Origin: Gammaproteobacteria bacterium
GTDB lineage: Bacteria; Pseudomonadota; Gammaproteobacteria; Nevskiales; Nevskiaceae
NCBI GenBank assembly: GCA_016182805.1
Contig: JACPFV010000033.1
Location: 26,364 to 90,363, forward strand
DNA: 64,000 nucleotides
Reading direction: 5' to 3'
A program made the position numbers and the translations under genes. This document shows, one piece after another, positions 1 to 9,410 of this stretch. Within the stretch, counting starts at the first letter, position 1. Each line of letters starts with the position of its first letter. The notes below the pieces were generated by a model. It saw only the letters and a list, made by a program, of their open reading frames with translations. It had not been told where the DNA came from and ran no database searches.

Positions 1-132
1 GGCGGCGTAGCCGCTCTGGTACAGGGTCAGCAGCAGGCCGACCAGCAGCAGCCGGTAAAGGGCCAGCGCGCGCAGGATGCGCCAGTCTTCCGGCGTGCCG
101 TGCAGCGCCGCGTCGGAGACCGGGCCGATCAT
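1..132 (-). CDS. pilS: PilS-type sensor histidine kinase, N-terminus (partial)
   Basis: Only the first 44 codons are in the window; the gene runs off the left edge. The ATG lies 13 bases after the stop of the upstream PP0621-type gene. The visible protein has a short polar head containing EDWRILRALALYRLLL, which runs into a hydrophobic first membrane segment. This matches the start of PilS kinases, which sense at the inner membrane and phosphorylate PilR to control type IV pilus genes. The kinase core is not visible, so the call rests on the N-terminal pattern and on the PP0621-sucCD neighbourhood, which is common next to pilSR in gammaproteobacteria. Confidence 0.6.
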   Translation of the reverse strand, partial: MIGPVSDAALHGTPEDWRILRALALYRLLLVGLLLTLYQSGYAA

Positions 133-145
133 GCCGCCGCGGGCT

Positions 146-349
146 TCATTCCGCGCACCGGCCGCATAATCCCCGGCTGTTCAGCGTACCCTGCGGCACG
201 TAGGTGCCGCACTTGGTGCAGCGCGCCATGGTCTCGAACTCGCGCGGCGGCCGCCCCGGCGGCGGCTGCAAGCCGGGAAACAGGCGCTGCAACAGCCGCC
301 AGGCGATGTAGGCGGCGGCCAGGATCAACAGGATGCGCAGGAGGCTCAT
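146..349 (-). CDS. PP0621-family small membrane protein with Cys4 motif
   Basis: A 67-residue protein with one N-terminal membrane helix (about residues 4-18, LRILLILAAAYIAWR), a proline-rich linker, and a C-terminal knuckle with two cysteine pairs: CTKCGTYVP and, fourteen residues on, CGRC. This is the layout of the PP0621 family, often found just upstream of pilS. The cysteines probably bind zinc. No function is established. It is transcribed away from sucC and probably with pilS. Confidence 0.7.
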   Translation of the reverse strand: MSLLRILLILAAAYIAWRLLQRLFPGLQPPPGRPPREFETMARCTKCGTYVPQGTLNSRGLCGRCAE

Positions 350-384
350 ACGCGTGCAGTTTAGCGGCGGGAAGCCCGTATTTC

Positions 385-414
385 TTGGCGAGACCGGGGC
401 TTTTGGGGGACAAT
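385..414 (+). promoter_or_regulatory. Possible sigma70 promoter for sucC
   Basis: TTGGCG (385-390) and GACAAT (409-414) are spaced by 18 bases and would start RNA near 421, just ahead of the sucC ribosome site. A small GGGGG/CCCCC inverted repeat (405-422) followed by TTT overlaps the -10 region. Matches to consensus are only moderate. Confidence 0.3.
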
Positions 415-439
415 TCGCCCCCTTTCAGGGAGCGTGTCC

Positions 440-1603
<1,164 letters not shown>

Positions 1604-1615
1604 GCCGGGGCAGTG

Positions 1616-1640
1616 CCGAACCGACTCGATGTCGGTTCGG
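1616..1640. repeat. Perfect 10-bp hairpin after sucC
   Basis: CCGAACCGAC (1616-1625), a TCGAT loop, then GTCGGTTCGG (1631-1640). It begins 12 bases after the sucC stop and has no T-run, so it looks like an RNA processing or stabilising hairpin in the sucC-sucD gap rather than an intrinsic terminator. Confidence 0.6.
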
Positions 1641-1652
1641 CCCGGCGAACGA

Positions 1653-1670
1653 CCGGCCATGGATGGCCGG
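1653..1670. repeat. GGCCAYGGATGGCC hairpin repeat, copy 1
   Basis: CCGGCCAT (1653-1660), GG, then ATGGCCGG (1663-1670), in the sucC-sucD gap. It shares the GGCC-A-Y-GGA-TGGCC core with copies at 54545 and 63814; the copy at 18687 is more divergent. Confidence 0.6.
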
Positions 1671-1720
1671 ACAAGACGCAGCACCAGGGATGGGTCAACC
1701 AAATTCAGGAGAAAGATGCG

Positions 1721-2590
1721 ATGAGCATCCTTATTGACAAATCGACCAAGGTCATCTGCCAGGGCTTCACCGGCAAGCAGGGCACCTTTCACTCCGAGCA
1801 GGCGATCGCCTACGGCACCAACCTGGTCGGCGGCGTCACGCCGGGCCGCGGCGGCAGCAAGCACCTGGACCGCCCGGTATTCGACACCGTCCACGACGCG
1901 GTCAGGACCACCGGCGCCGACGCCAGCATGATCTACGTCCCGGCGCCGTTCGCCGGCGACGCGATCCTGGAAGCGGCCGATGCCGGCATCAAGGTCATCG
2001 TCTGCATCACCGAGGGCATTCCGGTGAACGACATGGTCAAGGTCAAGGCCGGTCTCGCCGGCAAGGACTGCGTGCTGGTCGGCCCGAACTGCCCCGGCGT
2101 CATCACGCCGGGCGAGTGCAAGATCGGCATCATGCCGGGCCACATCCACAAGCCGGGCAAGGTCGGCATCGTGTCGCGCTCCGGCACGCTGACCTATGAG
2201 GCGGTGTGGCAGACCACCCAGATCGGGCTGGGCCAGTCCACCTGCGTGGGCATCGGCGGCGACCCGGTGCACGGCATGGGCTTCATCGACGTCATCAAGC
2301 GCTTCGAGGCCGACCCGCAGACCGAGGGCATCATCATGGTCGGCGAGATCGGCGGCTCCAAGGAAGAAGAAGCGGCCGAGTACATCAAGAAGAGCGTGAA
2401 GAAGCCGGTGGTCGCCTACATCGCCGGCGTCACCGCCCCGGCGGGCAAGCGCATGGGCCACGCCGGCGCGATCATCTCCGGCGGCAAGGGCACGGCCGAC
2501 GACAAGTTCAAGGCGCTGGAGACCGCCGGCGTCCGCACCGTGCGTTCCCCGGCCGACCTCGGCAAGACCATCAAGGCGGCGCTGGGCTGA
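1721..2590 (+). CDS. sucD: Succinyl-CoA synthetase alpha subunit
   Basis: This subunit binds CoA and carries the phospho-histidine. At 289 residues it has the standard length. A Rossmann CoA-binding domain occupies the N-terminal half ([12 protein letters not shown] near residue 13), and the active-site histidine lies in [14 protein letters not shown] near residue 245. ATG at 1721 is chosen because AGGAGAAAG sits about seven bases before it and [10 protein letters not shown] is the family start; an in-frame ATG at 1613 lies in the spacer hairpin region. It probably forms an operon with sucC. Confidence 0.97.
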   Translation: MSILIDKSTKVICQGFTGKQGTFHSEQAIAYGTNLVGGVTPGRGGSKHLDRPVFDTVHDAVRTTGADASMIYVPAPFAGDAILEAADAGIKVIVCITEGIPVNDMVKVKAGLAGKDCVLVGPNCPGVITPGECKIGIMPGHIHKPGKVGIVSRSGTLTYEAVWQTTQIGLGQSTCVGIGGDPVHGMGFIDVIKRFEADPQTEGIIMVGEIGGSKEEEAAEYIKKSVKKPVVAYIAGVTAPAGKRMGHAGAIISGGKGTADDKFKALETAGVRTVRSPADLGKTIKAALG

Positions 2591-2603
2591 TCCAAAGAAA
2601 GGC

Positions 2604-2687
2604 GTTTCGCACAGAGCCGCAGAGATCGCGGAGAAGAACATGAAATCTTTTCCTTCGACTCCGTGTCTCTGTGTCTCCGTGCGAAAC
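2604..2687. repeat. 84-bp CACAGAG-type palindromic repeat, copy A
   Basis: The ends are perfect inverted 9-mers, GTTTCGCAC (2604-2612) and GTGCGAAAC (2679-2687). The two arms stay complementary with few mismatches for about 29 bases, rich in CACAGAG and CAGAGA. The element fills most of the sucD-nadE gap and stops nine bases before the nadE ATG. A related copy is at 39475-39554. Confidence 0.75.
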
Positions 2688-2696
2688 CGGCTTTAG

Positions 2697-4310
2697 ATGT
2701 CCCAAACCCTGCGCCTGGCCGCCGCCCAGTTGAACCTCTGGGTCGGCGACGTGGAAGGCAATGTCGCCAAGATCGTCGCGGCGGCCGGCGACGCGCGCGA
2801 CCGGCTGCACGCCGATCTGGTCGCGATGCCGGAGCTGGCCTTGCTCGGCTATCCGCCGGACGACCTGCTGCTGCGCTCCGGGCTGCCCGCGAAGATCGAG
2901 GCCGGGCTGGAGCGCATCCGCAGCGCGGTCCACGGCATCCACGTCGTCGTCGGCCACCCGGAGTACGTGGGCGACGACATCTACAACGCCGCCTCGATCT
3001 TCCGCGACGGCCAGCTCGTCCGGCGCGCGCGCAAGCAGCTGCTGCCCAACTACGGCGTGTTCGACGAGAAGCGCCATTTCAAGCCCGGCCGCGACACCAC
3101 GGTGTTCGACCTGAAGGGCGTGCCGGTGGCGCTGTGCATCTGCGAGGACATCTGGGGCCCCAACCCCGCCGCCGCGGCCAAGGCGGCCGGCGCCAAGCTG
3201 CTGCTCAACATCAACGCCTCGCCGTTCACCCTGGGCAAGTCGGCCGAGCGCGAAGGCGTGTTCCACGCGCGCGTGGCGGAAACCGGCCTGCCGCTGATGT
3301 ACGTCAACATGGTCGGCGGCCAGGACGACCTGATCTTCGACGGCGACTCCACCGCCGTGAACCGCGACGGCACGCTGGGCTTTCGCGCGCCGCTGTTCGA
3401 GGAAGGGGTCTATCTCGCCGAATTCGAGGACGGCTTCTTCCGCGGCGCGGTGCGCACGCCGGCCACCGACGAGGCCGTGGTCTACAAGGGCCTGGTGCAG
3501 GCGATCCGCGACTACGTCAACCGCAACGGCTTCAAGGGCGCGCTGCTGGGCATGTCCGGCGGCGTGGATTCCGCGCTGGTCGCGGCCCTGGCGGCCGACG
3601 CGCTGGGCCCGGAGCGCGTGTGGGGCGTGTCCCTGCCCTCGCGCTACACCGCCGACATATCCAACGAGGACGCGCGGCTGGAGGCGCAGGCCCTGGGCAT
3701 CCGCTACTCGACGCTGGCGATCGAGCCGGCGTTCAAGGCCTTCCTGCACACGCTGGAGCCGGCGTTCGCGGGCCGTGCGGCCGACCTGGCCGAGGAAAAC
3801 CTGCAATCGCGCTGCCGCGGCGTGCTGCTGATGGCCCTGTCCAACAAGTTCGGCCACGTGGTGCTGACCACCGGCAACAAGAGCGAGATGGCGGCGGGCT
3901 ACGCCACGCTGTACGGCGACATGGCCGGCGGCTTCGCGCCGATCAAGGACGTGTACAAGACCCTGGTGTACCGGCTCGCGCGCTACCGCAACTCCCTCGC
4001 CCCCGTTATCCCGGAGCGCGTGCTGACGCGCGCGCCCTCCGCCGAACTGCGCCCGGACCAGACCGACCAGGATTCGCTGCCGCCGTACGCGACGCTGGAC
4101 GCAATCCTGGAGGCGTACGTGGAGGCGCAGCGATCGATCCCCGAGATCGTGGCGCTGGGCTACGCGCAGGACACGGTCGAGCGGGTCGCCTCGATGGTGC
4201 GCAAGTCCGAATACAAGCGCCGCCAGGCGCCGCCGGGGCCGAAGGTCACGCGGCGCGCGTTCGGGCGCGACCGGCGGTACCCGATCACCGCCGTTTACGG
4301 CGACATCTGA
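2697..4310 (+). CDS. nadE: Glutamine-dependent NAD(+) synthetase
   Basis: A cytosolic enzyme that makes NAD from deamido-NAD, ATP and glutamine-derived ammonia. It has 537 residues in two domains. An N-terminal nitrilase-type glutaminase (about 1-250) carries the Glu in MPELALLGYPP, the Lys region LLPNYGVFDEKR and the Cys in ALCICEDIW. A C-terminal synthetase has the pyrophosphatase loop GMSGGVDSALVAAL near residue 285 and GNKSEMAAGYATLYGDMAGG. A stop codon directly precedes the ATG, so no longer start is possible. No Shine-Dalgarno is visible because the palindromic repeat ends nine bases upstream. The gene converges with bamD, nine bases away. Confidence 0.95.
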   Translation: MSQTLRLAAAQLNLWVGDVEGNVAKIVAAAGDARDRLHADLVAMPELALLGYPPDDLLLRSGLPAKIEAGLERIRSAVHGIHVVVGHPEYVGDDIYNAASIFRDGQLVRRARKQLLPNYGVFDEKRHFKPGRDTTVFDLKGVPVALCICEDIWGPNPAAAAKAAGAKLLLNINASPFTLGKSAEREGVFHARVAETGLPLMYVNMVGGQDDLIFDGDSTAVNRDGTLGFRAPLFEEGVYLAEFEDGFFRGAVRTPATDEAVVYKGLVQAIRDYVNRNGFKGALLGMSGGVDSALVAALAADALGPERVWGVSLPSRYTADISNEDARLEAQALGIRYSTLAIEPAFKAFLHTLEPAFAGRAADLAEENLQSRCRGVLLMALSNKFGHVVLTTGNKSEMAAGYATLYGDMAGGFAPIKDVYKTLVYRLARYRNSLAPVIPERVLTRAPSAELRPDQTDQDSLPPYATLDAILEAYVEAQRSIPEIVALGYAQDTVERVASMVRKSEYKRRQAPPGPKVTRRAFGRDRRYPITAVYGDI

Positions 4311-4319
4311 TCGGCGGGC

Positions 4320-5114
4320 TCAGCCGCGCTCCGGCGTCGCAGCGGAGTTGGCGTCCAGCACCCTGCGCGCTTCCGCCGCCTGCTCTTCCATGCCCAGTTC
4401 GCGGTAACTGGCTTCGAGCCGCTTCAAGGCGTCCAGCGTGGCCGGCGCACCCGGGTATTGGGCGACGATCTGCTCGGCGCGCTTGATCGCGGCAACATGC
4501 GCGCCGCGGCGCACGTAGAACTTGACGACGTTCAGCTCGTGCTGCGCCAGGCGGTTGCGCAGGAACACCATGCGCGCGCGGGCGTCGCCGACGTAGCGGC
4601 TGCCCGGGAAGCGCTGGATCAGCAGCGCGAAGTCGTCGAAAGCGCGGCGCGCGTAGCTGACGTCGCTCTTGCTCGGGTCGTAGTACGGCAGGCCGTCGAA
4701 CAGGCTGTCGCCGCGCTGGAAGTTGATCAGGCCGCGCAGGTAGTAGACGTAGTCCACCTGCTCGTGGCGCGGGTGCTCCTTGAGGAAGCGGTCGGCGGCC
4801 GACAGCGCGTTCTCGGTCTCGAAGTTGCGGTAGCGCGCATAGACGCCTTCGAGCTGCGCCTGGGTGGCGTAGGCGGTGAAGGGGTAGCGCGTGAGGATCT
4901 GGTCGTAGCGCAGGATCGCGCCGGCGAAGTCGGACGAGTCCAGCGCCTGCCGCGCCTGCTTATACAATGCACCGGCTTCGAGGCGCAGTTCGCGGTCGGT
5001 CAGCTGCTTGTTGAACGGGTTGATCGGGCGGGGCTTGTCGCCGTCGGAAGCGCAGGCCGCGAGCAGAGCGGCGACCAGCACCACGGCGAGCCGAATTCCA
5101 GGGCGCGCAGGCAT
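4320..5114 (-). CDS. bamD: Outer membrane assembly lipoprotein BamD
   Basis: BamD (ComL) is an essential lipoprotein of the beta-barrel assembly machine. The 264-residue product starts with a lipoprotein signal peptide whose lipobox LLAAC places the lipid on Cys21; Ala follows, so the outer membrane is the expected site. The rest is TPR-like helical repeats, for example AGALYKQARQALDSSDFAGA and YATQAQLEGVYARYRNF. ATG at 5114 gives the normal signal peptide; the frame stays open far upstream, but that stretch is antisense to rluD. Only 12 bases separate it from the divergent rluD start. Confidence 0.93.
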   Translation of the reverse strand: MPARPGIRLAVVLVAALLAACASDGDKPRPINPFNKQLTDRELRLEAGALYKQARQALDSSDFAGAILRYDQILTRYPFTAYATQAQLEGVYARYRNFETENALSAADRFLKEHPRHEQVDYVYYLRGLINFQRGDSLFDGLPYYDPSKSDVSYARRAFDDFALLIQRFPGSRYVGDARARMVFLRNRLAQHELNVVKFYVRRGAHVAAIKRAEQIVAQYPGAPATLDALKRLEASYRELGMEEQAAEARRVLDANSAATPERG

Positions 5115-5126
5115 TGACACGAAGGG

Positions 5127-6128
5127 ATGGACTTGAAAAGGACCCGAAGTATAGCCGAAGACCCCACACCGCCCGTTTTGACGGCGGCGGTGCCCGCGGA
5201 GTTGCATGGCACGCGCCTGGACGCCGCCGCCGCGCGGCTGTTCCCGGACTATTCGCGCGCGCGCCTGCAAGCCTGGATCGAGGAGGGCCGGCTCACGGTC
5301 AACGGCGCCGCGGCGCCGCGCTCGCGCGACCCGGTGCGCACCGGCGACCGCCTGGAGCTGGAGCCGGTGGTCGAGGTCGAGCACGCGATCATGGCGCAGG
5401 ACATCCCGCTGGACGTGGTCTACGAGGACCGCCACATCGCGATCGTCAACAAGCCGGCCGGGCTCACCGTCCACCCCGGCGCCGGCCAGTCCGACCGCAC
5501 CCTGCAGAACGCCCTGCTGCACCGCTACCCGCAAACCGCCAAGGTGCCGCGCGCCGGCATCATCCATCGCCTGGACAAGGACACCTCCGGGATCCTGGTG
5601 GTGGCGCTGACGCTCAAGGCGCACACGCGGCTGGTGGAGACGCTGGCGGCGCGCGAGATCAGGCGCGAGTACGACGCGCTGGTCGCCGGCGTGCTGCCGG
5701 CCGGCGGCACCATCGAGGCGCCGATCGGCCGCCACCCGCACGACCGCATCAAGATGGCGGTGGTGGACGACGGCCGGCCCGCCGTCACGCATTACCGCGT
5801 GATCGAGCGTTTCACGCATCACACGCTGCTGTCGGTACGCCTGGAAACCGGCCGCACGCACCAGATCCGCGTGCACCTGGCGCACATGAAGCACCCCATC
5901 GTCGGCGACGCGGTCTACAGCGACCGCAACGTGCGCGGCCAGTTTCCGGAGCCGTTGCGGCAGAAGCTCAAGACCTTTCCGCGCCAGGCGCTGCACGCGC
6001 GCGAACTGGAGCTGGCGCATCCCGCGACCGGCAAGACCGTGCATGCGAGCGCGCCGATGCCGGCGGACATGCGGGAGCTGGTGGTCGAGTTGCGCCAGCA
6101 CGCGGCGCAGGGCGGCGCGCGCAGATGA
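5127..6128 (+). CDS. rluD: 23S rRNA pseudouridine synthase RluD
   Basis: RluD isomerises uridines in helix 69 of 23S rRNA. The product has 333 residues. An S4 RNA-binding domain covers about residues 35-90 (FPDYSRARLQAWIEEGRLTV). The catalytic core has HRLDKDTSG near residue 150, where the Asp is the nucleophile, and GRTHQIRVH further on. ATG at 5127 is used, but the leader before LHGTRLDAAAARLF is longer than in relatives and a start near 5178 (TTG) is possible. Its last bases overlap pgeF as ATGA. The neighbours bamD-rluD-pgeF are a standard group. Confidence 0.94.
   Translation: MDLKRTRSIAEDPTPPVLTAAVPAELHGTRLDAAAARLFPDYSRARLQAWIEEGRLTVNGAAAPRSRDPVRTGDRLELEPVVEVEHAIMAQDIPLDVVYEDRHIAIVNKPAGLTVHPGAGQSDRTLQNALLHRYPQTAKVPRAGIIHRLDKDTSGILVVALTLKAHTRLVETLAAREIRREYDALVAGVLPAGGTIEAPIGRHPHDRIKMAVVDDGRPAVTHYRVIERFTHHTLLSVRLETGRTHQIRVHLAHMKHPIVGDAVYSDRNVRGQFPEPLRQKLKTFPRQALHARELELAHPATGKTVHASAPMPADMRELVVELRQHAAQGGARR
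5148..5153 (-). promoter_or_regulatory. Possible -10 element for bamD
   Basis: TATACT on the minus strand lies about 34 bases before the bamD ATG. It falls inside the start of the divergent rluD gene because the two start codons are only 12 bases apart. No good -35 is visible. Confidence 0.3.
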
Positions 6129-6868
6129 ACTCCGGGCTGGCGTCGATCGTCCCCGACTGGCTGGCGCCGCCGCGCGTGCGCGCGGCCGTCACCACGCGCC
6201 GGGGCGGCGTGAGTCAGGGGCCGTACGGCTCGTTCAACCTCGCGCAGCATGTCGGCGACGACCCGGATGCGGTGGCGGAGAACCGCCGGCGCCTGCGCGA
6301 CGCGCTGAAACTGCCGGGAGAGCCGAAGTGGCTCAACCAGGTGCACGGCACGCGCGTGGTGCAGGCGCCGTGCGCCGGCACGCCGGCGGCGGACGCGGCC
6401 TTCACCGACGACGCCGGCACGGTCTGCGCGATCATGACCGCGGACTGCCTGCCGGTGCTGCTGTGCGACGAGCGGGGCATCGTCGTCGGCGCCGCCCACG
6501 CCGGCTGGCGCGGGCTGGCCGGCGGCGTGCTGGAGGCGACGGTGGCGGGAATGGCGGTCGGCCCGCGGCGGCTGCTGGCCTGGCTGGGGCCGGCAATCGG
6601 CCCGTACGCCTTCGAGGTCGGCGAGGACGTGCGGCAGGCATTTCTGGCCTCCGACCCCGGCGCCGGCGCCTGCTTCGAAACCGCGCCGGCGGCCGGCAAG
6701 CTCTTCTGCGACCTTTACGGCCTGGCGCGCCGCCGCCTGCACGCGGCCGGCGTCGAGCGCGTCTACGGCGGCGGGCGCTGCACGTATTCCGAGCCGCAGA
6801 GCTTTTTCTCGTACCGCCGCGACCGCGAATGCGGCCGCATGGCCAGCCTCATCTGGCTCGAAGACTAG
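6125..6868 (+). CDS. pgeF: Multicopper-oxidase-fold purine nucleoside phosphorylase PgeF (YfiH)
   Basis: A protein of the YfiH/laccase-domain family, known for purine nucleoside phosphorylase activity and for editing peptidoglycan precursors. It has 247 residues, the normal size. The metal or active-site residues appear in NQVHGTRVV (His), MTADCLPVLL (Cys) and GAAHAGWRGLAGG (His). ATG at 6125 overlaps the rluD stop by four bases, so the two are translationally coupled. Confidence 0.93.
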   Translation: MNSGLASIVPDWLAPPRVRAAVTTRRGGVSQGPYGSFNLAQHVGDDPDAVAENRRRLRDALKLPGEPKWLNQVHGTRVVQAPCAGTPAADAAFTDDAGTVCAIMTADCLPVLLCDERGIVVGAAHAGWRGLAGGVLEATVAGMAVGPRRLLAWLGPAIGPYAFEVGEDVRQAFLASDPGAGACFETAPAAGKLFCDLYGLARRRLHAAGVERVYGGGRCTYSEPQSFFSYRRDRECGRMASLIWLED

Positions 6869-6913
6869 CCTTCCCCTATCCTGCCCATCCGCTTCCTCGA
6901 TTCGGAGCGTGTC

Positions 6914-9376
6914 ATGGTCTGGTTCACGGTCTTCCTGGCCGTCCTCATCGCCGCGGCCTACCACCGCGCGACGCTGCGCACCACCGCGGTGGCGCTGGGC
7001 GCGGCGCTGGCGCTGTACCTGCTGTTCGGCTCCTCGTTCGGCACGTTCGCGCTGCTGCTGCTCGCCGGCGCGGCGGTGTTCGTGCCGCTGTCGGTGCCGG
7101 CGCTGCGCATGGAGTGGCTGACGCGCCCGGCGTTCAACCTGTTCCGGCGCGTGCTGCCGGAGATCTCGCCGACCGAGCGCATCGCGCTCGACGCCGGCAC
7201 GGTGTGGTGGGACGGCGAGCTGTTCTCCGGCCGGCCGGACTGGATGCGCTTCCTGGCGTTTCCCAAGCCGCGGCTGAGCGACGAGGAGCAGGCCTTCCTC
7301 GACGGGCCGGCGGACGAGTTCTGCCGCATGCTGGACGAGTGGCGCATCACGCACGAGGAGCGCGACCTGCCGGCGGAAGCCTGGCGCTTTCTCAAGGACC
7401 GGCGCTTCTTCGGCCTCATCATCCCCAAACGCTATGGCGGCCTGGAGTTCTCCGCCTACGCCCATTCCTGCATCCTGGCCCGCATCGCCTCCGGCCCCGG
7501 CGGCGCCACCGCCGCGTCCATCGTCGCCGTGCCCAACTCGCTGGGCCCGGCCGAGCTGCTGCTGCACTACGGCACCGAGGCGCAGAAGGACCACTACCTG
7601 CCGCGCCTGGCAAGCGGCGAGGAAATCCCCTGCTTCGCCCTGACCTCGCCCTGGGCCGGCTCGGACGCCGCCGCCATCCCCGACCGCGGCACGGTCTGCC
7701 TGGGCAACTGGAAGGGCAGGGAAACGCTGGGCATGCGCCTGACCTTCGACAAGCGCTACATCACGCTGGCGCCGGTGGCGACCGTGGTCGGACTCGCCTT
7801 CCGCCTGTACGACCCGGAAAAGCGGCTGGGCGGGCGCGAGGACCTGGGCATCACCTGCGCACTGATCCCGCGCGACACGCCGGGCCTGGAGATCGGCGCG
7901 CGCCACCTGCCGCTGGACAACCCGTTCATGAACGGGCCGGTGCGCGGCCGCGACGTGTTCGTGCCGCTGGACTGCATCGTCGGCGGCGCCGCCATGGCCG
8001 GCCAGGGCTGGCGCATGCTGATGGAGTGCCTGGCGGTCGGCCGCGCCATCTCGCTGCCGTCCAACAGCACCGGCCAGGCACTGGCGGCGGCGCATTTCTC
8101 CGGCGCGTACGCGCGCATCCGCCGCCAGTTCGGCCTGCCGATCGGCCAGTTCGAGGGCGTGCAGGAGGCGCTGGCGCGCATGGGCGCGCGCGCCTACGCC
8201 GCCGAGTCGCTGCGGCGCTTCACCGCGCTGGCGGTGGACCTCAAGGAGCGCCCCAGCGTGCCCTCGGCCATCGCCAAGCACTGGTGCACCGAGTTCGCGC
8301 AGGAAACGGCCAAGCTGGCGATGGACGTGCACGCCGGCAAGGGCGTGATGCTGGGCCCCAGCAACTGGATCGCGCGTAACTTCCAGGGCTCGCCGATCGC
8401 GATCACGGTGGAGGGGGCGAACATCCTCACGCGCAACCTGATCGTGTTCGGCCAGGGCGCGCTGCGCTGCCATCCGTACACGCGCGCCGAGATCGAAGCG
8501 GTGCGCGACGCCAACCCCGCGCGCGGCCTGGAGCGCTTCGACGAGGCGTTCTGGGCGCACGCCGGGCACGTGTTGTCCAACGCGGCGCGCTCGCTGGTGC
8601 TGGGCGTCACCGGCGGCCTGCTGAGCTTCGCCCCGGTGCACGGCCCCACGCGCGAGCACTACCAGCGCATCAACCGCTACAGCGCCGACCTGGCGCTGCT
8701 GGCCGACGCCGCGCTGGCCCTGCTCGGCGGCCGGCTGAAGTCCCGCGAGCGCCTGTCGGCGCGCCTGGGCGACGCGCTGTCGATGCTCTACATCGCCAGC
8801 AGCGTGCTCAAGCGCCACGAGGACGAAGGCCGGCCGCAGGAGGAGCTGGCCTTCGTGCACTGGGTGTGCGCCGACTGCTTCCACCGCATCGAGCAGGCGA
8901 TGGACGGCCTGCTGCGCCATCTCGCGCCGCGCTGGGCGGCATTCGCGCTGCGCCTGCTGGTGTTCCCGCTCGGCCGTCGCGCCGCGCCGCCGCGCGACGA
9001 GACCGGCACCGACATCGCGCAGGCCTTGCAGGACCCCGACTTCCGCCTGTCCGCCGCCCGCTTCCACAGCGAGGAGCCGCGCCACGCCGCCGGCCTGCTG
9101 CAAACCACGCTGCGCCGGCTGCGCGAGGCCGAGCCGCTGGAGCGGCGCCTGCACGCGGCGCAGCGCGAAGGGCTGCTGCGGGAAGCCCAAGCCTTCGACC
9201 GCATCGGCGAGGCGCTGGGCAAGGGCCTGCTGACCGGCGACGAGGCGCGCCAGCTGCGCGAGCTGCACGACCTGGTGCAGCAGGTGATCCAGGTCGACGA
9301 GTTCGCGCCCGGGCGCCTGGCGCCCGCGGCCGGCGCGCCGCGCGTGACGAGCGGCGGAGAAACCGAATACGCTTAA
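6914..9376 (+). CDS. fadE: FadE-type acyl-CoA dehydrogenase
   Basis: Catalyses the first oxidation of acyl-CoA in beta-oxidation. The 820 residues match the long FadE type (about 815 in E. coli) rather than the usual 380-residue enzymes. An N-terminal membrane-associated region (two hydrophobic stretches within residues 1-60) precedes the FAD-binding dehydrogenase domains (FFGLIIPKRYGGLEFSAYAH near 168; CFALTSPWAGSD near 238; AKLAMDVHAGKGVMLGPSN near 470). The C-terminal DUF1974-like domain covers about residues 530-810. CGGAGCG precedes the ATG. It begins a co-directional fadE-SDR-glpD group. Confidence 0.94.
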   Translation: MVWFTVFLAVLIAAAYHRATLRTTAVALGAALALYLLFGSSFGTFALLLLAGAAVFVPLSVPALRMEWLTRPAFNLFRRVLPEISPTERIALDAGTVWWDGELFSGRPDWMRFLAFPKPRLSDEEQAFLDGPADEFCRMLDEWRITHEERDLPAEAWRFLKDRRFFGLIIPKRYGGLEFSAYAHSCILARIASGPGGATAASIVAVPNSLGPAELLLHYGTEAQKDHYLPRLASGEEIPCFALTSPWAGSDAAAIPDRGTVCLGNWKGRETLGMRLTFDKRYITLAPVATVVGLAFRLYDPEKRLGGREDLGITCALIPRDTPGLEIGARHLPLDNPFMNGPVRGRDVFVPLDCIVGGAAMAGQGWRMLMECLAVGRAISLPSNSTGQALAAAHFSGAYARIRRQFGLPIGQFEGVQEALARMGARAYAAESLRRFTALAVDLKERPSVPSAIAKHWCTEFAQETAKLAMDVHAGKGVMLGPSNWIARNFQGSPIAITVEGANILTRNLIVFGQGALRCHPYTRAEIEAVRDANPARGLERFDEAFWAHAGHVLSNAARSLVLGVTGGLLSFAPVHGPTREHYQRINRYSADLALLADAALALLGGRLKSRERLSARLGDALSMLYIASSVLKRHEDEGRPQEELAFVHWVCADCFHRIEQAMDGLLRHLAPRWAAFALRLLVFPLGRRAAPPRDETGTDIAQALQDPDFRLSAARFHSEEPRHAAGLLQTTLRRLREAEPLERRLHAAQREGLLREAQAFDRIGEALGKGLLTGDEARQLRELHDLVQQVIQVDEFAPGRLAPAAGAPRVTSGGETEYA

Positions 9377-9410
9377 GACCGTGTCAGAACAAAAAAGCGC
9401 AGGGCACAGC

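Noticed and set aside
4320..6101. Fusion of BamD with a long upstream extension
   Set aside because: The frame stays open into rluD on the opposite strand, but the lipoprotein signal peptide starts at 5114, which fixes the real start.
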